From Idiomarina sp. (lineage in GTDB: Bacteria > Pseudomonadota > Gammaproteobacteria > Enterobacterales > Alteromonadaceae), in assembly GCA_020831965.1 (NCBI GenBank), contig JAFIFP010000010.1:52195-116194 (forward strand): DNA of 64,000 nt, in the 5' to 3' direction. How positions within the stretch are numbered: position 1 is the first letter of the stretch; each line of letters begins with the position of its first letter. The notes under the pieces are model-generated. The model saw only the letters and a list, made by a program, of their open reading frames with translations, did not search any database and was not told where the DNA came from. Of this stretch, positions 59,271-64,000 are shown in pieces. The translations under genes and the position numbers were made by a program.

Positions 59271-60548
59271 TTAGGAAATAAGAGGTCGATAATCGTTTTC
59301 AAGCTGTGCGAAAGAGAAGTCACCGATGAACCGGCCCACACTTAACCATGTCGCTAAGCCACGCAAATCTTTAAAGTGGGGTGGCACATATTTAGGTGCT
59401 GCAATCACACCAGAGTCATGAAGCTCACAAATTTGACGGAAATCATCCACTGCAATTTTACCCGTGAGTAAAAGTGGTAATCGTTCGATTTTACCAAGCT
59501 GAATCGCCACACGAATCAGGTTATACACCAACACAAAGCCGCGAATATAGGCTAGGTCTTTAGTGAACGGACGCCCATCTGGTGTACTGCCACGGAAGAC
59601 TCGCTGCGTTAGTGTGTAGGCCTCTTCCTTCGACATACCTTGAGCTACACAGGAACGAAACACTTCGATGAAATCGGCTCCATCAGCCGCTTGCTTAACC
59701 GCCTGAATACGCCCCACTAGCTTCGCAAGCCGGCGCGGCGTTGAACGCATGGTGATAACCTCAGTAAGGACGGCAAGTCCCTCCTGCGTGATTGTGGCGC
59801 TCGGTGTTCCTTTACTCAAACAAGTTAAATAAGGCTGAGCAAGGCCGTTCTGTGTTGTACCCACATGAATCCAACCTTCATGCACTTCAAGAATATCCAA
59901 CTCTCGCTGTGAGAACATAATATCTTGATTCATTTTAATGCGATCAGCCCCTGCCGCAGCATCACTCACAATTCCGTCCGAAATCATGACTTTGACGTCT
60001 AGACCCGGCATGCTGCTATTCAGTTGTTGTTGCAATTTCTCGACCGCAAGAGGCGCTTCAATATCCTTATTTTCTTCTGGTAGTGCATCACTTTCGAGTA
60101 AGTTGGCCAGCGGGCTTTGCAGCATATTCGCAAGCTCAGATAAAGTAGGCTCTCCCGCATGAAAGACATCATCGGGATGACCATAGAGCTCCACTGAAAG
60201 CTCGTGAAAGTCCTGCGTACCGCGAGCTTCAATCATACGCACAACATCACGATATTCGCGACACGCACGAGTCATTAACTGGGAAATGGGACTCAACTGA
60301 CCGAGCTGCCGCACCATATCTCGTTGCAAATCGGCAAGTGCATGACGCAGCGCTGCGGTATCAAAACCCGGCGGCCGATTTTGGTAGAACTCTCGATCGA
60401 CTTCAGGCAACCGCTGCATTTTATGCTTAAAGAACTCTTCGCGAATCGGTTTACTCCAGTTCACTGCATCGAGCACTCGAATTGGAGCTTGTAGTTGAAC
60501 GAGCCGATCGGACAGCTCACGCGCACGATCTAACAACTGTTGTTCCAT
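59271..60548 (-). CDS. DUF1704 (QEGLA-motif) putative metallopeptidase
   Basis: 425 residues of the DUF1704 family, annotated as flavohemoglobin-expression-modulating QEGLA proteins in bacteria and related to the MATCAP tyrosine carboxypeptidases of animals. The zinc site is HEGWIH (223-228, an HExxxH form) and the family motif TQEGLAVLTE lies at 254-263, with Glu263 a candidate third ligand. No signal peptide is seen. It is 58 bp downstream of a serine hydrolase gene and nine bases before the PLP gene. The substrate is unknown; C-terminal residue removal is suggested only by the eukaryotic relatives. Confidence 0.88.
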   Translation of the reverse strand: MEQQLLDRARELSDRLVQLQAPIRVLDAVNWSKPIREEFFKHKMQRLPEVDREFYQNRPPGFDTAALRHALADLQRDMVRQLGQLSPISQLMTRACREYRDVVRMIEARGTQDFHELSVELYGHPDDVFHAGEPTLSELANMLQSPLANLLESDALPEENKDIEAPLAVEKLQQQLNSSMPGLDVKVMISDGIVSDAAAGADRIKMNQDIMFSQRELDILEVHEGWIHVGTTQNGLAQPYLTCLSKGTPSATITQEGLAVLTEVITMRSTPRRLAKLVGRIQAVKQAADGADFIEVFRSCVAQGMSKEEAYTLTQRVFRGSTPDGRPFTKDLAYIRGFVLVYNLIRVAIQLGKIERLPLLLTGKIAVDDFRQICELHDSGVIAAPKYVPPHFKDLRGLATWLSVGRFIGDFSFAQLENDYRPLIS

Positions 60549-60606
60549 AGCTTATCGGTCCCTTTCTCAGCGTGTTTGGCGCAAGTGTTTTGCTTGGGTT
60601 TATCGC

Positions 60607-62025
60607 CTAATTCTTTGCCTTCGGCCGTTGAAGCTCGACCTGAGGCTCAGTCGCGGGCGACTCATCTGTCGTGGGTTGAAGAATTCTTTCTCCACGCAGT
60701 TGCTGCCCTGCTTGATGCAAGGTGACCGCAATAATCTCACCATTCGCGTTGCGTTCAAAGACAAACCGCGCCCCATGGGCCACATTTTCAAACACATCAG
60801 GCTCAACGAATCGCACTTCAGCAGCACCCTGACCTGTTCCTTGAATCATTAAAGCCCCCGCTTGTTCAAAAACACGAACCGAAAACCCGGGGAACAAGGG
60901 GTACTCGCCTGTATAGTCAGCCAAAGAAATGTCTTCCGGAACTTCCGCTACCACGTAGGCTTGGCCTGGAGGAATCGCTTGGTCGAGCAGGTGTAATCCG
61001 AGCAACTGGATATCTCCAGTCTGATGTAACGCGCCATTAGTTGAAACAATGGACGCACTTTGATTGGACGGGTCGATGAAAACTGCAGCAGTGAAGCCGC
61101 CTGTTCCTCCCCCATGGCTCACATAGACGCGCTCACCTACCGGCGCCAAAATCCAGCCCCAAGCCATCTCAGTCGAATCCGCTGTTTCAAGTGCTTGTTG
61201 ACTCAGCTTTAATGCTTCAATCACTGCGGGTGAGCCTTGTCCAAGTTGTGCCCGTACCCAACGCTCCATGTCTCGGAGAGTCGAGCGCACACCACCGACG
61301 CCCTCCATATTGGTCGGAAAGTTCCAGTTTGGCATAGGCCGCCCTTCGCCACTCATGCCCTGCATAGTGTCACCGGTAAAGCTCGTATGTGTCATACCTA
61401 TGGGAGTGTAGAGATAGTCTTGATAGAGCTCGCTGAGTGGGCGTCCCGCCGCTCGACTGACAACATAAGAGAGCGTCATGACTGCAAAATTGGAATAACC
61501 AAAGCGTTCGTTAAGTGCGAATTCGGGAGTAAACTGACTCAACGCCTCGAGAAGCTGCGCTTCTGTGTAGTCAGCGTATGGATCTTGAACATTGGCGGGA
61601 GATAGATTTGCAGGTAAACGCGGAAGTCCCGAGCTATGGGTGAGTAAATGACGAATCCGTATCACCTCACCATTATGCGTAGGTAGCTGCACTCCATCGG
61701 GTAACCAGCGGTCCACGGGATCATCCACGGATAAGACTTCATCCTGATGTAATCGCGCAACAATACCGCCCAACATGGCTTTACTGATTGAGCCAATTTC
61801 AAATCGGGTATCTGCGGTAATGGAGCGATGCGATCCATTTGCGCAACGAAATGAACGCTCAACTTGCAATTCACCTTGGGCGTTTGGTTGAATTCGACTC
61901 GCCGCAATACACGCGCCTGAGGCATCGCCATCAATCCGTTGAGCGAGCGCAGAACTCATCTCGGTATCGGCTGAAACCGCGAGCGGCGAAAGCAGCCATA
62001 AGGTCGTCAATAACACCCGTTTCAT
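60607..62025 (-). CDS. secreted class-C beta-lactamase-like serine hydrolase
   Basis: 472 residues with a signal peptide (LLTTLWLLSPLAVSAD), so it is periplasmic. The beta-lactamase/PBP-like catalytic set is whole: SISK (79-82) for Ser-x-x-Lys, YSN in GYSNFAVMTLSYVVS, and HGG in VSHGGGTGGFTAAVF. The extra C-terminal beta domain (about 370-455) and Pro/Glu-rich tail are typical of D-aminopeptidase or esterase-like members. A true beta-lactamase is less likely because of that domain. It is divergent from the DUF1415 gene. Confidence 0.9.
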   Translation of the reverse strand: MKRVLLTTLWLLSPLAVSADTEMSSALAQRIDGDASGACIAASRIQPNAQGELQVERSFRCANGSHRSITADTRFEIGSISKAMLGGIVARLHQDEVLSVDDPVDRWLPDGVQLPTHNGEVIRIRHLLTHSSGLPRLPANLSPANVQDPYADYTEAQLLEALSQFTPEFALNERFGYSNFAVMTLSYVVSRAAGRPLSELYQDYLYTPIGMTHTSFTGDTMQGMSGEGRPMPNWNFPTNMEGVGGVRSTLRDMERWVRAQLGQGSPAVIEALKLSQQALETADSTEMAWGWILAPVGERVYVSHGGGTGGFTAAVFIDPSNQSASIVSTNGALHQTGDIQLLGLHLLDQAIPPGQAYVVAEVPEDISLADYTGEYPLFPGFSVRVFEQAGALMIQGTGQGAAEVRFVEPDVFENVAHGARFVFERNANGEIIAVTLHQAGQQLRGERILQPTTDESPATEPQVELQRPKAKN

Positions 62026-62075
62026 ATATAATCCTTCATGGTTTTATAGCAGTCATCGGCCTCAAGGAATATACC

Positions 62076-62621
62076 ATGCATTCGCCAGAAAGCATGATTA
62101 CGCAGACTCAGGATTGGCTTGAACGTCTGGTGATCGGCGAGAACCTCTGCCCTTTCGCACACCGTGAGTTTGCTCGCGCCACCATTCGTTATGAAGCCAC
62201 CGAAAGTGCCGATGAGCATGTCATTTACGACACAATTTGTAACGAAATACTAAAACTAGACCAAGAACCAGCTATCAGCACAACACTTCTTCTCTTGCCC
62301 GCTTATCAGGACTTCGCTAGTTTTTTAAGTATTGTTGGTATGGCGGAGCACATGCTCGTAACCCATGGTTGGCAGCACCGCTATCAGTTCGCACACTTTC
62401 ATCCTGACTACGTTTTCAGTAACGCTGATCCTGATGACCCGGCCAATTACACAAACCGTTCGCCTGTCGCAATTTTGCACTTCCTTCGCAGTGAACATAT
62501 GACGAAAGTCCTTGAGCGCTGCCCTGACCCTGAGAATATTCCGGTAAGAAATGTGGCTCGCCTGCGCGAATTGGGCATCGAGGGCATACTAACTATTCTG
62601 AACAAAGGTGCAGCCTCTTAA
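62076..62621 (+). CDS. DUF1415 domain protein
   Basis: 181 residues from the ATG at 62076, preceded by AAGGAA. An in-frame extension back to 61839 would overlap the divergent hydrolase gene by 187 bp and lacks conservation. The text QDWLERLVIGENLCPFAHRE, LLLLPAYQDFASFL and QFAHFHPDYVFSNADPDDPANYTNRS is the DUF1415 pattern, with conserved Cys, His and Asp residues that could bind metal. Function unknown. Confidence 0.9.
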   Translation: MHSPESMITQTQDWLERLVIGENLCPFAHREFARATIRYEATESADEHVIYDTICNEILKLDQEPAISTTLLLLPAYQDFASFLSIVGMAEHMLVTHGWQHRYQFAHFHPDYVFSNADPDDPANYTNRSPVAILHFLRSEHMTKVLERCPDPENIPVRNVARLRELGIEGILTILNKGAAS

Positions 62622-62687
62622 GTATTCAAGCGCTGCCGAATTCGCTAGTATAGTTAGCATGTTCATTTTGCGAACCAAGGTATACAG

Positions 62688-63422
62688 ATGATTCGAATGC
62701 CTCAAATTGTTCCTCTTATTATCGGTAGTATCGCATTGCTCTCTGTCATCAGTTCAGCCCCTTTATTCCGCCAAGGCTCGATTAGCATTGAACAAGGTTG
62801 GTCACTAATTTATTTGGGCTGGGGACTTGGTATGTTAGGAGTGAGCGCAATTGTCTGGGCCGTCAGTCATGAACGTGCACTGCTAGTAAAGCGCCCACCG
62901 ATACTCGTGTTAGGAACAGCAACGAGTCTCGGGGCACTCGTATTGGCCACCGCATTAATATACCCACGCCATACGACTCCGTCGCTCTCAGATGTCAGTA
63001 CTGACGTCTTTGATCCTCCAGAGTTCGCTTTACTGGCGCAACGCAGAGATGCAGCAGGCGCAACTTTAGCATTCGATTTAGCTACAGGACCTTTGCAACG
63101 TGAAGGTCTTCCCGACGTGATCCCGATGCAGTTCCCATCCGACCGAGAAACACTCTATTTAACCTCACAGCGTGTGGTTCAGCGTTTGGGTTGGCAGCTA
63201 GTAGGAGCGAGTTATCAGGAAGGACGCGTTGAAGCACAGGCCACCACTCGGTGGTTCGGGCTTACTAGCGATATTGTTATTCGCATTCAGGCCGACGGCC
63301 GCCAAACGCGAGTCGATGTGCGGAGTGCATCACGTCATGACCTTAACGACGCAGGTGCGAATGCTCGTTTTATTCGCCAATATCGGAACGATATAAATCG
63401 CCAGCTTGGCGTTACGCATTAG
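62688..63422 (+). CDS. DUF1499 membrane protein
   Basis: 244 residues. Three membrane helices fill the first 95 residues (IVPLIIGSIALLSVISS, LIYLGWGLGMLGVSAIVWAV and ILVLGTATSLGALVLATALI). The C-terminal DUF1499 domain (about 140-244) follows: RVVQRLGWQLVGASYQEGR, EAQATTRWFGLTSDIVIRI and VRSASRHDLNDAGANARFIR. Function unknown. It converges on the tRNA repeats. Confidence 0.87.
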   Translation: MIRMPQIVPLIIGSIALLSVISSAPLFRQGSISIEQGWSLIYLGWGLGMLGVSAIVWAVSHERALLVKRPPILVLGTATSLGALVLATALIYPRHTTPSLSDVSTDVFDPPEFALLAQRRDAAGATLAFDLATGPLQREGLPDVIPMQFPSDRETLYLTSQRVVQRLGWQLVGASYQEGRVEAQATTRWFGLTSDIVIRIQADGRQTRVDVRSASRHDLNDAGANARFIRQYRNDINRQLGVTH

Positions 63423-63433
63423 AAGTTTGGGGA

Positions 63434-63738
63434 CGAATAAGCAACCGAAGTAGATAAGAGAAACAAAATGGTCGGCGAGACTGGGTGAGGGCCGCCCGGA
63501 AATTGCACTGCAATTTCAGGCCCGAACGCGAGGCCATGGATGGACGAGCCGGACACATGCCACAGGGATGTATAAGTAACCGAAGCAGATAAGAGAAACA
63601 AAATGGTCGGCGAGACTGGGTGAGGGCCGCCCGGAAATTGCACTACAATTTCAGGCCCGAACGCGAGGCCATGGATGGACGAGCCGGACACGTGCCACAG
63701 GGATGTATAAGCAACTGAATCAGATAAGAGAAACAAAA
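63434..63738 (-). repeat. 135-bp tandem repeats derived from the tRNA-Pro 3' end
   Basis: Exact copies of the last 16 bases of tRNA-Pro lie at 63469-63484 and 63604-63619, and the real one at 63739-63754, so the period is 135 bp. Each fragment is followed, in the direction of tRNA transcription, by the same spacer of about 119 bp; the two full units differ at only a few bases and the last copy is cut after 35 bp. Each spacer can fold the hairpin GAAATTG-N5-CAATTTC. This fills the 316-bp gap between DUF1499 and tRNA-Pro and resembles the repeats behind E. coli tyrT. No protein gene is supported here. Confidence 0.9.
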
Positions 63739-63815
63739 TGGTCGGCGAGACTGGATTCGAACCAGCGACCCCTTGGACCCAAACCAAGTGCGCTACCAAG
63801 CTGCGCTACTCGCCG
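63739..63815 (-). tRNA. tRNA-Pro (TGG)
   Basis: 77 nt including CCA. It starts CGGCGAGTAGCGCAGCTTGG, has anticodon loop TTTGGGT (anticodon TGG) on a CTTGG/CCAAG stem, and T-arm GGTTCGAATCC. It is last in the Arg-His-Pro operon. The E. coli argX-hisR-leuT-proM operon has the same order with an extra tRNA-Leu. Confidence 0.98.
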
Positions 63816-63861
63816 ACATATTGTTCGTATTGATTTTCCAAGGGATAAACCAAGGAAGGAA

Positions 63862-63937
63862 TGGGGTGGATGATGGGACTCGAACCCACGACAACCGGAA
63901 TCACAATCCGGGGCTCTACCAACTGAGCTACACCCAC
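63862..63937 (-). tRNA. tRNA-His (GTG)
   Basis: 76 nt including CCA. It starts GTGGGTGTAGCTCAG, has anticodon GTG in GATTGTGATTC, and T-arm GGTTCGAGTCC. A G at 63938 provides the extra G-1 that histidine tRNAs need. It is separated by 46 bp from tRNA-Pro. Confidence 0.98.
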
Positions 63938-63978
63938 CACTGATAGGTATTCCTGAGACCGTTACCGGTCAGTACGTA

Positions 63979-64000
63979 TGGCACGCCCGGCAGGATTCGA
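63979..64000 (-). tRNA. tRNA-Arg, 3' end only
   Basis: 22 bases read TCGAATCCTG then CCGGGCGTGCCA, which is the T-loop, acceptor stem and CCA of a tRNA-Arg like E. coli argX. The rest, including the anticodon, is beyond the right edge, so the anticodon is inferred from operon order only. Confidence 0.8.

Noticed and set aside
60607..62025. Serine hydrolase as an antibiotic-resistance AmpC beta-lactamase
   Set aside because: SxxK, YxN and HGG are shared with esterases and D-aminopeptidases; the extra C-terminal beta domain and the HGG (not KTG) box argue against AmpC.
61839..62075. N-terminal extension of the DUF1415 gene by 79 codons
   Set aside because: It overlaps the divergent serine hydrolase gene by 187 bp and ends with no family similarity before the well-placed ATG at 62076.
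63419..63799. A 126-codon minus-strand frame with a 45-residue repeat, running through tRNA-Pro
   Set aside because: The period of 135 bp is a multiple of three, so the frame stays open by chance. It begins inside the tRNA gene, has no ribosome binding site, and GVAGSNPVSPTI is a well-known false product of tRNA sequence.

Overview
The window reads as chromosomal DNA of a marine-type gammaproteobacterium, most likely of the Alteromonadales and close to Idiomarina/Aliidiomarina. That placement is an inference from protein character and gene order; no 16S rRNA is present. Coding density is high and almost every gene is a recognisable housekeeping gene. There is no integrated prophage, insertion sequence or CRISPR array.

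Positions 1-26,000 hold one long conserved gammaproteobacterial neighbourhood, nearly all on the minus strand. In transcription order it runs grpE, dnaK, dnaJ (heat shock), an M48 lipoprotein peptidase, a dicarboxylate-type symporter, dapB, a leader-peptide attenuator, carA, carB, greA, then a small foreign-looking regulator pair and yhbY on the plus strand, rlmE, ftsH, folP, glmM, tpiA, secG, tRNA-Leu, tRNA-fMet, rimP, nusA, infB, rbfA and truB (cut by the window edge). Two stretches look inserted into the ancestral order: the symporter plus M48 pair between dnaJ and dapB, and the divergent phage-like CI/Ner regulators between greA and yhbY.

Positions 25,900-34,500 run on the plus strand: nadK, recN (with a LexA box), bamE, a large M16 protease and a PAS-GGDEF-EAL protein. 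Fatty acid beta-oxidation genes fadI-fadJ follow on the minus strand behind a FadR-like operator. Positions 38,300-45,230 carry a tightly overlapping plus-strand operon of the MoxR/Bat type (MoxR ATPase, DUF58, DUF4381, BatA, BatB-TPR, BatD). Positions 45,316-53,717 are the minus-strand protein-quality-control block tig, clpP, clpX, lon, hupB, ppiD.

Positions 54,000-63,400 are more accessory: a GAF-GGDEF protein, a 13-14 bp degenerate tandem repeat, a lipoprotein with a ClpP/crotonase-like core translationally coupled to a PF12224-type amidoligase, YigZ, a PLP enzyme, a DUF1704 (QEGLA/MATCAP-like) metallopeptidase, a class-C-like serine hydrolase, DUF1415 and DUF1499 proteins. The window ends in a minus-strand tRNA operon (Arg partial, His, Pro). 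Its tRNA-Pro gene is followed by 135-bp tandem repeats, each carrying a copy of the tRNA 3' end, much like the repeats behind E. coli tyrT.

The regulatory picture is coherent. Sigma-32-like promoters precede grpE, dnaK, rlmE-ftsH and lon. An SOS box precedes recN, tandem terminators sit between tRNA-fMet and rimP-nusA, and an attenuator precedes carA. The items most worth following up are the tRNA-Pro repeats, the lipoprotein-amidoligase pair with the DUF1704 peptidase nearby, and the CI/Ner pair with helically phased operator repeats.
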